DNA of 41,783 nucleotides. It comes from Alphaproteobacteria bacterium. Its GTDB lineage: Bacteria; Pseudomonadota; Alphaproteobacteria; TMED109. Position 1 is the stretch's first letter. The number at the start of each line of letters is the position of its first letter. Below the pieces are notes generated by a model. That model saw only the letters and a list, made by a program, of their open reading frames with translations, ran no database searches and was not told the DNA's origin. Shown here piece after piece: positions 23,864 through 32,726 of this stretch. Where the stretch lies: contig JAGWAT010000009.1 in assembly GCA_021296265.1 (NCBI GenBank), forward strand, positions 70,417 through 112,199, in the 5' to 3' direction. Made by a program: the position numbers and the translations under genes.

Positions 23864-24778
23864 TCAGGCTACCGCAATCCGGGTCTCGGCCTGGGCCCAA
23901 GTCCCCGAGGTCGGCGGGCATGTACTCCGTTCCCAGTTGGCAGGCTCGGAGAAAATCGCGGTCAGAAGCCGGCGATTCAACTCGTGCCCACCCCGCACGA
24001 AGGTCACCCGCCCGAGCAGCGGCGCCCCCGCAAGATAGAGGTCGCCGACGCAATCGAGCACCTTGTGCCGAATGAACTCGTCGGGGTAGCGAAGCCCCCC
24101 CTTCGCGTCGACACGCATGCCATCGACCTGGATCACGTTCCCCGGGTTCCCGCCCAGCCCGAGTCCCTGGCTGAGCAGGGTTTCCGCATCCGCGGGCGTA
24201 CAGAAGGTCCGGGCGGGGGAAATCTCATCCCTGAATCGTGATCCCTCAAGCGTGAATTCGTAACTTTGCCGACCGATTGCCGTGTCCGGGTAATCAATGG
24301 TTCCGCGCACCACGAACGCCTCAGCGGGTTCCATCTGTACGGAGCCCATGCCGTTGTCCACGCGCACCGGCCGACGAACCCGGATCCAGGACCTCAGACG
24401 GTCCTGTGCCACCACTCCGGCTTCCTCGAGCGGGCCCACGAGGCCAACGGCCGAACCATCCAGAATCGGCACTTCGCGTCCGTTGAGTTCCACCCGGGCA
24501 TTGTCGATGCCCAGTCCAGCAAACGTGGCCAGCAGATGCTCAACGGTCCAGATCGATGCGCCGTTGCCAGCGCCGAGCATCATCGTCCGACGCCTGGCAT
24601 CGGTGACCCGCCCCCACTGTGCAGGAACTTCCGGCGACCCGGGCAGATCCGTCCGCACCAGGACGATGCCGGTGCCAGCGGACGCCGGATGGATCGTCAT
24701 CGCCACCGGTTCACCGGTGAATAGCCCAAGGTCGTGGAACGTCACGGGTCTGGCAACGGTGTGTTCAAGTGCGCGCAT
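23864..24778 (-). CDS. lpxC: UDP-3-O-acyl-N-acetylglucosamine deacetylase LpxC
   Basis: Zinc enzyme that catalyses the committed step of lipid A synthesis in the cytoplasm. From the ATG at 24778, 304 residues. The zinc ligands are H81 (in WTVEHLLATF, with the catalytic Glu just before), H238 and D242 (in RHKVLDCVGDLYL), and the general acid/base His is at 265 in RGGHELNRR. NGREVPILDGSA and SPARTFC are also family stretches. ATGs at 24793 and 24796 are possible alternative starts; 24778 has a weak GGGA seven bases upstream and gives the usual short N-terminus. In many Alphaproteobacteria lpxC lies between the ftsZ region and bamD; here it is separated from bamD by about 18 kb and followed instead by the MORN gene. 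Confidence 0.95.
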   Translation of the reverse strand: MRALEHTVARPVTFHDLGLFTGEPVAMTIHPASAGTGIVLVRTDLPGSPEVPAQWGRVTDARRRTMMLGAGNGASIWTVEHLLATFAGLGIDNARVELNGREVPILDGSAVGLVGPLEEAGVVAQDRLRSWIRVRRPVRVDNGMGSVQMEPAEAFVVRGTIDYPDTAIGRQSYEFTLEGSRFRDEISPARTFCTPADAETLLSQGLGLGGNPGNVIQVDGMRVDAKGGLRYPDEFIRHKVLDCVGDLYLAGAPLLGRVTFVRGGHELNRRLLTAIFSEPANWERSTCPPTSGTWAQAETRIAVA

Positions 24779-25415
24779 CGGCGATCCCGGCATCATCAAC
24801 AATACGAGCTCCAAGCCCGTAAGCGGCGGTACAGTGCCTGGCCGAGGAACGCCGCATCCCGCTGGCGAAGCGGTTCCACGGACGCCAGACGCGACGCAGC
24901 CGGAGCCAATGTATCGCCGGGGCGCCGGATCGGCCAATCAACAATCATTTCAATTGTTGCAGTGTCTCGAACATTCCAGTCGGGGAAAGCGAAGCAAGAT
25001 GGAACGGGTGCCGGTGATCGAACCATGCGGACGCATGCTGTACACGGGCAAAGTTGCCCGCCCCTTCCCCGCCGTGGCCGTCCACCGGATCAGCGCAGGG
25101 GACGGAATGGGGCTTCCCTGCGGCGGCGAGGTTCGAACAAGGTGATGGGCCCCCAACGTATCCCCCATCGCAACCGCCCGTCCTTCTCCAGCAGCCGTCA
25201 ATCTCCGCGTGTCCAGCCGCAGGAATTATCGCGCCATCGTGCCGGCGCGAACCCGCGTGGCACTCCTGCGGGATGCCATCCCGTCGCGGAAGCGGTAGAA
25301 CACGCATCTGCCGCGGCCCCGCCGGACCGCCACTTGCAGCGGCAATGCATCGGCCCGGTGATGTCCGGGCACCCGTTGGCTCAGGTCCGCACGTGCACCT
25401 CCGCAGGGAATTCCC
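24779..25415. other. Gene-free divergent region between lpxC and the esterase gene
   Basis: About 640 bases with no supported gene. Frames crossing it (for example 24734-25438 on the plus strand) give Arg/Ser/His-rich nonsense. It contains one perfect inverted repeat (24939-24959). Long for a simple divergent promoter region; it may hold regulatory elements or decayed sequence I cannot identify. Confidence 0.45.
24939..24959. promoter_or_regulatory. AT-rich perfect inverted repeat, possible operator
   Basis: CAACAAT (24939-24945) and ATTGTTG (24953-24959) are exact reverse complements around a 7-base spacer, in an AT-rich patch within GC-rich DNA, 160 bases upstream of lpxC. The size suits a dimeric repressor site. 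No regulator gene is adjacent. Confidence 0.35.
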
Positions 25416-26375
25416 ATGAACCATATCGAGACCATTGATCCTGCTGTCGTCGAGGCCAGCCGTCGCGCCACCGGAGACACGCCCCCCATTGATTTCCGCA
25501 CCCTCGTCGATGCGCCGGTTGCCGACATTCGCGCCGCCTACGACGCGACATGTGTCTATTGGAATGCGACTCCACCAGCGATTGCGGCCGTCACGGAAAT
25601 TGCACTGGAAGGACCTTACGGCGAACTGCGCGCGCGCATCTACCGGCCGTCCGAGGCGACGCTGCCTGGCCTCCTCTATTTCCACGGCGGCGGCTTCATG
25701 CTCGGGAGCATCGAGACGCACGACACCATGTGCCGCCTGCTGGCCCGTGAGTCGCGTGCCGCCGTGGTCTCCGTGGACTACCGCCTAGCGCCGGAGCACC
25801 GGTTTCCGGTCGCCGTGGAGGAATGCTTGTTTGCCTGCGATTGGCTGGTCGAACACGGCGCGGAGATTGGCGTGGACACCGCCCGGCTCGCGGTTGGCGG
25901 CGACAGCGCTGGGGCCAACCTCGCCCTAACCGTCCTCAACGAGCGGCGGATACCGCTCCGTGCGGGAATCCTGTTTTACGGCTGTTACGGGCATCTGCCG
26001 GAACTCGGCTATCCCCTTGGCGCGGCCGCAAAGGCCTACGGCGACGGGCGCTACGGTCTCGGCCTCGACATCATGCGACGGTTCTACGCCGACTACCTGC
26101 GCGATGATGCCGACGGTCACGATCCCCGATTCTGTTCGCTGCGCAGCGACGTTCGCGGCCTGCCCCCGGTCCTGCTGACGGCCGCGGCGCTCGATCCGCT
26201 ACGCGACGACGCAGAGGCCTTCCGGCTGCACTTGGAGGCCGCAAGCGTTCCGCATCGCTACATCCTGTACCCCGGCATGCCGCACGGCTTCCTCAAGCTC
26301 GCGCCCGAAGTGGACGCCGCCCGGCAGGGACTCCGCGATGCGGCCGCCTATCTGCAGGAGCACTGGGAGCACTGA
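25416..26375 (+). CDS. Alpha/beta hydrolase, hormone-sensitive-lipase family esterase
   Basis: Serine esterase for short-chain acyl esters. 319 residues. The oxyanion motif HGGGF is at about 90-94. The nucleophile is S164 in GGDSAG. The catalytic acid is probably D260 in ALDPLRDD and the His is H290 in MPHGF, giving a full triad in HSL (bacterial class IV) order. DYRLAPEHRFP is also typical. The ATG at 25416 is preceded by CAGGGAA. No export signal, so cytoplasmic. It stands alone, 143 bases before the next gene. Substrate unknown; many relatives in such genomes are generic carboxylesterases. Confidence 0.92.
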   Translation: MNHIETIDPAVVEASRRATGDTPPIDFRTLVDAPVADIRAAYDATCVYWNATPPAIAAVTEIALEGPYGELRARIYRPSEATLPGLLYFHGGGFMLGSIETHDTMCRLLARESRAAVVSVDYRLAPEHRFPVAVEECLFACDWLVEHGAEIGVDTARLAVGGDSAGANLALTVLNERRIPLRAGILFYGCYGHLPELGYPLGAAAKAYGDGRYGLGLDIMRRFYADYLRDDADGHDPRFCSLRSDVRGLPPVLLTAAALDPLRDDAEAFRLHLEAASVPHRYILYPGMPHGFLKLAPEVDAARQGLRDAAAYLQEHWEH

Positions 26376-26518
26376 AGCCCGGCCCAAGCATTGACAGCCG
26401 GGCCCCCGCTGACGACGCTCCGTGGTAATAATGTGATCGGTCGGCGCCGAACCGGAGAGGTCCTGCGGCGGGACGGCGGCCGCCGGTTTGCCAGTGCGCC
26501 CCGACCAAGGAGAAGCCG

Positions 26519-27175
26519 TTGAGCGATCTGCTGCGCGAGATCGATGAGGATCTTCGCATTGAACGGTTGCGTCGCCTCGGACGCCGCTACGGTCCAGCGG
26601 CGGCAGGGGCCGCCGGGTTTGTCGCCCTCGCGATCGGTGGCTGGTTTCTGTGGCAAAACCATCTCGACGAGCGGCGGGCTGAAGACGCGGACCGCTATGC
26701 AGCCGCGATCGCGGCCCTCGAGGCCGGCAACACCGGCCTGGGCATCTCCGATCTCGCCGACCTGACCCGTGAAGCCGAGCCGGGGTACGCGCTGCTTGCC
26801 AAGCTCTCGGAAGCGGCGGCTCTCACCGCCAGCGGCGATCCGGCTGCGGCCATCAGCCTCTACGACACCGTCGCGCGTGACGACGCGGCCCCGGCCCACT
26901 TCCGGGCGGTTGCCGATCTGCACGTAGCATTCCTCCTGCTGGATCAGGGCGCAGCCGCGACCATCCGCGAACGCATCGCCTGGCTCCTGGCCGATCCGAC
27001 CGGGCCCTGGTACCCGCTGGCTCGTGAAGTCAGCGCCCATCTCGCCTACCGGGAATCCGAGATCGACACGGCGAAATCCGAATTCCAGGAGCTGGCCACC
27101 GACGCCAACGTGCCGAATGGCGTGCGTGTCCGCGCGCGGCGGATGCTGCTGCTGTGGCCCGACGTGGAGGGCTGA
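26519..27175 (+). CDS. YfgM-like tetratricopeptide membrane protein
   Basis: 218 residues. A short cytoplasmic N-terminus (SDLLREIDEDLRIERLRRLG) is followed by one transmembrane helix at about 26-45 and a periplasmic helical TPR-like domain. This is the layout of YfgM, which in E. coli associates with the Sec translocon and periplasmic chaperones. The gene order yfgM-like, bamB, der matches E. coli and strengthens the call. The start is TTG at 26519, supported by AAGGAGA at 26507-26513. The stop overlaps the bamB ATG by one base. Upstream, TTGACA at 26391 could be a -35 box, but a matching -10 is not convincing. Confidence 0.8.
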   Translation: MSDLLREIDEDLRIERLRRLGRRYGPAAAGAAGFVALAIGGWFLWQNHLDERRAEDADRYAAAIAALEAGNTGLGISDLADLTREAEPGYALLAKLSEAAALTASGDPAAAISLYDTVARDDAAPAHFRAVADLHVAFLLLDQGAAATIRERIAWLLADPTGPWYPLAREVSAHLAYRESEIDTAKSEFQELATDANVPNGVRVRARRMLLLWPDVEG

Positions 27176-28482
27176 TGCACGTCGTCGCCCTCTCGGTCGC
27201 GGCACTGGTTCTCGCCGGATGTACCTCCTGGTTCGGGGCGGACGACGACCCGCCACTGCCCGGGGAACGGGTCTCGATCCTGGCTCTCGAGGAGCGCCTG
27301 GTCCCGGCCGACGACACCGACGACCCGGTCGTCCTCACGGAGCCCGTGGCCGCCGCCTGGCCGCAGCAGGACGCGAACGCTGACAACCGGCCGCCCCATG
27401 CGGCGTACTCGGGCGCTCTCGCCGTCACCTGGAACGTGAATGTCGGCAGCGCCGAAACCCGAACCTCGCGCGTGCTGGGCCAGCCCGTGGTCGGCGACGG
27501 CCGCCTCTATTTCCTTGACGCCGACGGCCGGGTGTTCGCGCTGGCGCTGGAAAACCGGCGAACTGTCTGGACCCGGTCCGTCCGGCCCCAGGGAGAAGAC
27601 GACGGACGCGGCGTCGGCGGCGGCGTGGCGCTGGACAGCGACACCCTGTTCGTGACCACGGCGTACGGCGATGTGCTGGCGCTCGACGCCGCAACCGGGG
27701 ATGTGCGGTGGCGGCGCGGTTACGGCATTCCGTTCCGCGCGGCGCCAACCGTGCAGGGAGCGCGGGTGTACGCCGGCCTTCTGACCGACCAGACCGTGGC
27801 TCTCCAACGCGCGGATGGCAGCGAAATCTGGCTGCATGACGGCGCATTCAAGCAGGGGCCATCGCTTCTGAACGCGCTGCCTGCCGCCGCCAACGACGAT
27901 GTCGTGATCGCCCCATATTCCACGGGCGAAATCGTCGCCCTTCGGGCCGACAATGGCCGGGAGGCCTGGCGGGTACCGCTGGTGGAAGCCTTCCAGGGAG
28001 CTGTGCAGATCGAGATCGAGGATGTCGCCGGCGGCCCCGTCATCGATGCCGGCTCCGTCATTGCCGGCGGCGCCACCGGGCTGCTCGGCAGCTTCGACCT
28101 GCAGACCGGAGCGCTGCAGTGGCGCGTCCCGCTGTCGGTCGCGCACACCCCGCGCGTGACCGGGGAATGGCTGTATGCCCTGACCACGGACGGGGAGGCG
28201 GTGTGTCTGCGGCGAAGCACCGGCAACGCGCGCTGGCGCACGAATCTCGCAGATGTCCTCGGAGTCGACGACGACGATAACGAACTCTCGTGGTCCGGCC
28301 TGATCGTCGCCGGCGGGACCGTCATCGTCGCCGGATCCCAGCGATTGGTGAGCCTCGACCCCTCGGACGGTTCCGTGGTCCACACCGCTGCCCTTCAGGG
28401 CAACCCGGCGAGCGCACCGATCGCGGCCGGCGGCACCCTGTATGTGCTGACCCGCGAGGGTGCGATCGTCGCGCTGAACTGA
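27175..28482 (+). CDS. bamB: Outer membrane protein assembly factor BamB (lipoprotein)
   Basis: Eight-bladed beta-propeller lipoprotein of the BAM complex, binding BamA POTRA domains. 435 residues. Lipobox VLAGC with the lipidated Cys at about 16, then an acidic linker and PQQ-like blades with the recurring pattern GRLYFLDADGRVFALALENR, LALDAATGDVRWRRGYG, LLGSFDLQTGALQWRVPL and LYVLTREGAIVALN. The ATG at 27175 shares one base with the preceding stop (TGATG). Longer than E. coli BamB (392 residues) mainly through the N-terminal linker. Followed 12 bases later by der, the usual order. Confidence 0.93.
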   Translation: MHVVALSVAALVLAGCTSWFGADDDPPLPGERVSILALEERLVPADDTDDPVVLTEPVAAAWPQQDANADNRPPHAAYSGALAVTWNVNVGSAETRTSRVLGQPVVGDGRLYFLDADGRVFALALENRRTVWTRSVRPQGEDDGRGVGGGVALDSDTLFVTTAYGDVLALDAATGDVRWRRGYGIPFRAAPTVQGARVYAGLLTDQTVALQRADGSEIWLHDGAFKQGPSLLNALPAAANDDVVIAPYSTGEIVALRADNGREAWRVPLVEAFQGAVQIEIEDVAGGPVIDAGSVIAGGATGLLGSFDLQTGALQWRVPLSVAHTPRVTGEWLYALTTDGEAVCLRRSTGNARWRTNLADVLGVDDDDNELSWSGLIVAGGTVIVAGSQRLVSLDPSDGSVVHTAALQGNPASAPIAAGGTLYVLTREGAIVALN

Positions 28483-28494
28483 GGGCGGTAGTCC

Positions 28495-29844
28495 ATGCAG
28501 TTGCGGGTGGCGATCGTTGGCCGCCCCAACGTCGGCAAATCGACGCTGTTCAATCGCTTGGCCGGCCGGCGCGCGGCCCTCGTTGATCCGATGCCCGGCA
28601 TGACGCGGGACCTCAACGTTTCGTCCGGACAAGTCGGCGTCGGGGACATCCAGATCGTTGACACGCCTGGTCTCGAAGAAGCGGATGCCGACACACTGGC
28701 CGCCCGAATGACCAGGGCCAGCGAGCAGGCTCTCTCTGAAGCCGATCTGGTCCTGTTCATGATCGACGGTCGGGACGGCGTGACCCCGGTCGACCGAGTG
28801 TACGCGCGGCTGGCGCGGGTGCATGCCCGCGACGTGACTCTTCTGGTCAACAAGTGTGACAGCCCCGCCCTCGCCGCGCAGGCGGTCGAAGGGTTCGAGC
28901 TGGGGCTCGGCGAGCCAATTCCGATCTCCGCGGAGCACGGCCTTGGGATCGGTGACATCGAAGCGGTGGTCGCCGCCCGACAGTCCGCGGAAGCGGCGGT
29001 CGACGCGGACGTCCCGGACCCGGCCCGACCGGTTTCCATCGCCGTCATCGGGCGCCCCAACAGCGGCAAGTCCACGCTCACCAACCGGCTGCTGGGCGAG
29101 GAGCGGATGCTGACCGGGCCGGAACCCGGGATCACGCGCGATTCACTCGGCCACGCCTGGACCTGGCGCGGCCGCCAAGTCGAGCTTGTCGATACCGCCG
29201 GGCTGCGGCGCAGCAGCCGAATAGACTCGCGCCCCGAGGCCGCTTCCGCCGAGGCCACGCGGCGGGCACTTCGCTTCGCCGAAGTGGCCGTGCTCATGCT
29301 CGACTGCAGCGAGGCGCTGGTCGACCAGGACCTTGCCATCGCCGCGGAGGTGGTAAAGGAAGGACGCGCCCTGGTGGTGGCCGCCAACAAGTGGGACCTG
29401 GTCCGGCGACCCGCCCCGATGAGCCGGGCACTGACGCAGCGGCTTGACGAGACGTTGCCGCAGGCCCGCGGTGTCCCCTGTGTCCCGCTCTCCGCCCTGA
29501 CCGGCCACGGAACCAGCCGTCTCATGCAAGCGGTCTTTACCGTCCACCTACGATGGAATCGCCGCGTTCCGACGCCTTCCCTTAACCGCTGGCTGCGCGA
29601 TCAAATCGATTCCCACCAGCCTCCCCGGGCGGGCGGGCGCGCCCAACGCCTCCGTTTCATCACGCAGGTCAATGTCCGCCCGCCTACGTTCGCGCTGTTT
29701 GCCAACCACCCCAAGGGATTGCCCCGGAGCTATGTCCGCTACCTCGCCAACGGTCTTCGCGACACCTTCGACCTTGACGGCGTGCCGCTGCGCATCATGG
29801 TGCGCAAGGGCGACAATCCTTACGCGGGCAGATCCGCCAACTGA
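28495..29844 (+). CDS. der: Ribosome-associated GTPase Der (EngA)
   Basis: Essential tandem-domain GTPase for 50S subunit maturation. 449 residues. The first G domain has GRPNVGKS at about 9-16, DTPG and NKCD; the second has GRPNSGKS, ITRDS, DTAGLR and NKWD; then a C-terminal KH-like domain with FALFANHPKGLPRSYVRYL. Both domains have intact motifs. The ATG at 28495 lies 12 bases after bamB. Last gene of the yfgM-bamB-der operon; the convergent aldolase gene ends 154 bases downstream, and no clear terminator was found between them. Confidence 0.97.
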   Translation: MQLRVAIVGRPNVGKSTLFNRLAGRRAALVDPMPGMTRDLNVSSGQVGVGDIQIVDTPGLEEADADTLAARMTRASEQALSEADLVLFMIDGRDGVTPVDRVYARLARVHARDVTLLVNKCDSPALAAQAVEGFELGLGEPIPISAEHGLGIGDIEAVVAARQSAEAAVDADVPDPARPVSIAVIGRPNSGKSTLTNRLLGEERMLTGPEPGITRDSLGHAWTWRGRQVELVDTAGLRRSSRIDSRPEAASAEATRRALRFAEVAVLMLDCSEALVDQDLAIAAEVVKEGRALVVAANKWDLVRRPAPMSRALTQRLDETLPQARGVPCVPLSALTGHGTSRLMQAVFTVHLRWNRRVPTPSLNRWLRDQIDSHQPPRAGGRAQRLRFITQVNVRPPTFALFANHPKGLPRSYVRYLANGLRDTFDLDGVPLRIMVRKGDNPYAGRSAN

Positions 29845-29998
29845 CCCGCAGGCAAACGGCTGCGCGAACCGTACCACGACCGCGGAAACGCCTCCGGCCC
29901 GAGTTCGGCCCTTCCTGTCCTATGGAGGGCCTGGCCCGGACGCTGCCGGCGCATCACCGATGCTACCGTCCGGAAGGGCCGGGCACTACACCCGCCCG

Positions 29999-30874
29999 TC
30001 AGTCGCCGCCCGCTGCCTCCTGTCCGGTGTACCGGCGACCGATGGCGGCGACCTCTTCGGTGGTGGCGCCAATTTTCACCCCGGCATCGATGAGCGCAAC
30101 AACGTCGTCGCGCTGCATGACGTCGAGGAACGCGATCCCTGTCCGGTCACAGGCGGTCTTGACCCGATCCCTCGCTGCCAGCATGGTCGGCGGATAGGGT
30201 GGGTCGTGCGCCTCCCGGTAGCCGTGGGACATGCCCATGTCCCCGGGACCCCATTCCGCGAAGGCAATTCCGGGCACGGCGATGCTGGCCTCCGCCTTGC
30301 CCAGCGCGCGGCGGTTCTCGATCTTCAGGCCCAGCATCAGCTCCCCCCTCGGATTGAGCGGCCAGACATCGGCGTGTTCCAGATAGTCGGCCACCGTCAT
30401 CCCCCAGATGTCCGCGGCAGTCTCCTGCCCCCCGGAACCCCGCCGCCCTGCTTCCAGGTGCTCTCCGACACCACGTTCGTGAAACGCATACCTCGCCCCC
30501 TCCACAAAGGCTGTCACAGCGTCCGGAACTTCCGCGTGACACAGCAGCAGGCCGTGTACTCCCGCTGCCAGCGCCTGCCGGATCATCCAGTGATTGGCGC
30601 GCACTGTCCGGGAGTCGCTACCGTCCGTCGGAAGCGTCACGATCACGGCCGGGGTCCGGTGACCGCGGTCGGTGGGGCCGCCGGCCACCAGTCCGCGCAT
30701 GAATGCGTGCAGCCCGGGCATGTCGAAGGGCTGGTGTTCAAAATCGACGGTCAGATAGTCCGCCCACGTGCGGGCTAGGCGGACGCCGCTGGCGTGGGAC
30801 AACTCGGTGACCACGTCGCAATACACCGGCTGACCCTGTTCTAGCAGTTCGATGGCCCGATTGATTCTGGGCAT
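29999..30874 (-). CDS. HpcH/HpaI-family aldolase
   Basis: Class II (metal-dependent) aldolase family acting on 2-keto-3-deoxy or 4-hydroxy-2-oxo acids to release pyruvate or glyoxylate. 291 residues from the ATG at 30874. The core shows ADYLTVDFEHQPFDMPGLHA (the family's D-x-E-H segment), LLLCHAEVPDAVTAFVEGAR, a metal-binding Glu candidate in LGLKIENRRAL, and IAFAEWGPGDMGMSHG. Members of this branch often lack a known substrate. The open frame to 31171 adds Arg-rich sequence unlike the family and is not used. A single-gene unit converging with der. Confidence 0.88.
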   Translation of the reverse strand: MPRINRAIELLEQGQPVYCDVVTELSHASGVRLARTWADYLTVDFEHQPFDMPGLHAFMRGLVAGGPTDRGHRTPAVIVTLPTDGSDSRTVRANHWMIRQALAAGVHGLLLCHAEVPDAVTAFVEGARYAFHERGVGEHLEAGRRGSGGQETAADIWGMTVADYLEHADVWPLNPRGELMLGLKIENRRALGKAEASIAVPGIAFAEWGPGDMGMSHGYREAHDPPYPPTMLAARDRVKTACDRTGIAFLDVMQRDDVVALIDAGVKIGATTEEVAAIGRRYTGQEAAGGD

Positions 30875-31187
30875 TGCGCGTTCCCGTGTTCCGCTAGGAG
30901 CACCATAAACGTCCTTGCGCTGACATGAACGCGGCGCGAACGACGCGCGGCGAGCGTCCGTCCGCGATGCTTCGTCGATCCGCAAACCCACTGACGGCTG
31001 CGGCCAGCGGGCTCGGCGCGCCGGATCCGCAGCGGCGGGGACGGTCGGTCTTCTCCAACGCCTGCAACGCGCATGCAAACCGAGTCTGCCGCAAGCCTGG
31101 ACCCGAGCTTCCATCCCGGCGGGAGTCAGGTCCAGGCGTGGTCGACGAATGCGGGTCAGGCTTGATCGCACGCCTGGCTACGGTGCA
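30875..31187. other. Intergenic stretch with a hairpin
   Basis: 313 bases between two minus-strand genes. No coding sequence was supported. It holds the nested inverted repeat at 31095-31137 and must contain the aldolase promoter, which I could not place. Confidence 0.4.
31095..31137 (-). repeat. Nested inverted repeat downstream of the DUF2141 gene
   Basis: Outer arms GCCTGGACC (31095-31103) and GGTCCAGGC (31129-31137) are exact reverse complements. Inside is a second small stem, TCCC/GGGA at 31114-31124. It sits about 50 bases past the DUF2141 stop on that gene's strand, where a terminator would be, but no T-tract follows. A transcript-end stabilising hairpin or Rho-related structure is possible. 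Confidence 0.45.
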
Positions 31188-31634
31188 TCAGTAGGACATG
31201 GTCAGGACGGTTGTCACCGGCCCATCGCCCACGGACACCGACGCCGCTTCGAAGCTTGCGGGGCCGTTGTCGGAGGGCGGATCATTGGCAAACCCGAAGC
31301 CTTCGTGCGGGATTCCGAGCGCGTCGGCATCGAGGGCCGCATTGTCGTTCTCGTCATGGAAAGCGCTCAGCGCATACCGCCCGGCTGGAAGGTCGTGGAA
31401 CACGAAGCGCATCGTGCCCTTGCGCGCCTCTTGCTGGAGGCCGGCAAACATGTCCTCCGCGTACGGAAAGCTGCTGGAATTGCGAGAATCGTGAACGGCA
31501 ACGTAGATTCGGCCCGTGTCCGAGCGGACCCCGCGCACCTCGATGGCTAGTTCGGCGGCGGCGGCCGTCACCGACAGGCCGGTCAGAAACAGGAAGCCGG
31601 AGGTGGCGATTGTGACGAGTAGCATGCGAGGCAT
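31188..31634 (-). CDS. DUF2141 family exported protein
   Basis: 148 residues with a signal peptide (MPRMLLVTIATSGFLFLTGL, then SVTAAAA). The mature part is the short beta-sandwich of DUF2141: LAIEVRGVRSDTGRIYVAVH, FHDLPAGRYALSAFHDEN, DNAALDADALGIPHEGFGFA and a final TVLTMSY. Function of the family is unknown; it is a periplasmic or secreted transthyretin-like fold by inference. The ATG at 31634 is chosen because it begins the signal peptide. Divergent from the broken LytTR regulator, a pairing that could have been regulatory. Confidence 0.88.
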   Translation of the reverse strand: MPRMLLVTIATSGFLFLTGLSVTAAAAELAIEVRGVRSDTGRIYVAVHDSRNSSSFPYAEDMFAGLQQEARKGTMRFVFHDLPAGRYALSAFHDENDNAALDADALGIPHEGFGFANDPPSDNGPASFEAASVSVGDGPVTTVLTMSY

Positions 31635-31766
31635 GGTCGATCTCTCCGAAAGACGTGATGATGGACGTCGCGGGTCCCTGCCCTTGGGCAATCCGCAAGG
31701 CCCATGCTGATGGCGCCCATCGGTGCCAGCAAATGGAACTTCGTGAATCGACACTCTTTTTCGGGA

Positions 31767-32573
31767 ATGACGGGAAACCTGCAATTCACGCTTCGGGAAT
31801 GGTTGTCCTGGCTGCGCCGGGCCAGCAAGTCGCGTGACTGCTCGGCGCGGTCGCGGTACTCGCCTATCTCGGCCCGTTCGACACTTGGGGTTCACTGTCC
31901 CTGTTCGACCGGGTGATGTTCTGGACGCTGGCTGCAGGCGCTAACTGGCTTTTCGGTATGTTCATCGGCGCCGGGGCGGTGGCCGCATTCGTGCGACGTG
32001 GCTGGCCAGCATGGGTTGGGATCATCGTCGCCGGGAGCGCGGTGGGAGGGGGTGCCGGGAACCGGCATCGTATGGCTGCTCATCGACCGGTTCATGGACC
32101 AGCCCATGGCGGGCGCCGGCGCCGTCATGTCCCTCTACTTCCAGGTCACGGGACTCCATGCGGTACTGAACGTACTCGTCACCAGTTTCATTATTCGGGA
32201 CTGGCGGAGCCGAAACAGCCGAGACGGTCCGCTCCCGGAGGTGACTTCCGACCCGCCTGCCGATGCACCGTTCCTAAGGCGTCTGCCTGCCCGCCTCGGT
32301 CGCAACCTTTTGCACCTTCGCATGCAGGACCACTATGTCGAGGCCCACACTGACACCGGGAACGACCTGATTCTGCTTCGATTCCGGGACGCCCTGCGTG
32401 AAGTTGCGTCGCTCGATGGAGCGCAGGTCCACCGTTCGCACTGGGTGGCCCGCGCCGCGGTGGCCGGGATCGAACGCCGGGACGGCCGCATCGCGCTTCG
32501 GCTCGTGAACGGTAGCCGTGTTCCCGTCAGCCGATCGTTCGCACCCGATCTGCGGGGGCGCGGTTGGATCTAG
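31767..32573 (+). pseudogene. Membrane LytTR transcriptional regulator, broken by two frameshifts
   Basis: Three segments together make one protein. Segment 1, from the ATG at 31767, gives MTGNLQFTLREWLSWL. Segment 2 is in another frame from about 31838 (LLGAVAVLAYLGPFDTWGS through WVGIIVAGSAVGG), with two to three transmembrane helices. Segment 3 returns to the first frame from 32052 (VPGTGIVWLLIDRF onward), with another helix and a C-terminal LytTR DNA-binding domain (LLHLRMQDHYVEAHT, VHRSHWVAR, RLVNGSRVPVSRSF). The first break needs one base added near 31833-31840; the second needs one G removed from the run at 32048-32052. The unshifted frame meets a stop at 31914-31916. Intact relatives are four-helix membrane proteins with cytoplasmic LytTR domains. 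Either a recent pseudogene or two indel errors. Confidence 0.75.
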
Positions 32574-32726
32574 CCCGAACCCCCGTGTCCCGCCGGGACG
32601 CGCAGGCAAGTTGCGGGCGCGGCAGCCCACCTGTTGAAGCACGGCCCCGACGCTGGGCCAAGCCCCCAACCGGAGCAAACGGCGCGGTGCCCTCGTGGCG
32701 GATATCCGGCGGGCCGCGCCAACTGC

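Noticed and set aside
21369-24038. 889-codon open frame on the plus strand opposite the MORN gene
   Set aside because: The 23-codon repeats use the same biased codons, so an absence of stops in the opposite frame repeats 37 times. It has no ribosome binding site or domain, while the minus-strand frame gives a signal peptide and textbook MORN repeats.
26391-26431. TTGACA followed by TAATAA upstream of the yfgM-like gene
   Set aside because: The spacer is 29 bases, too long for sigma70; the sequence at the right distance (GACGCT) is a weak -10.
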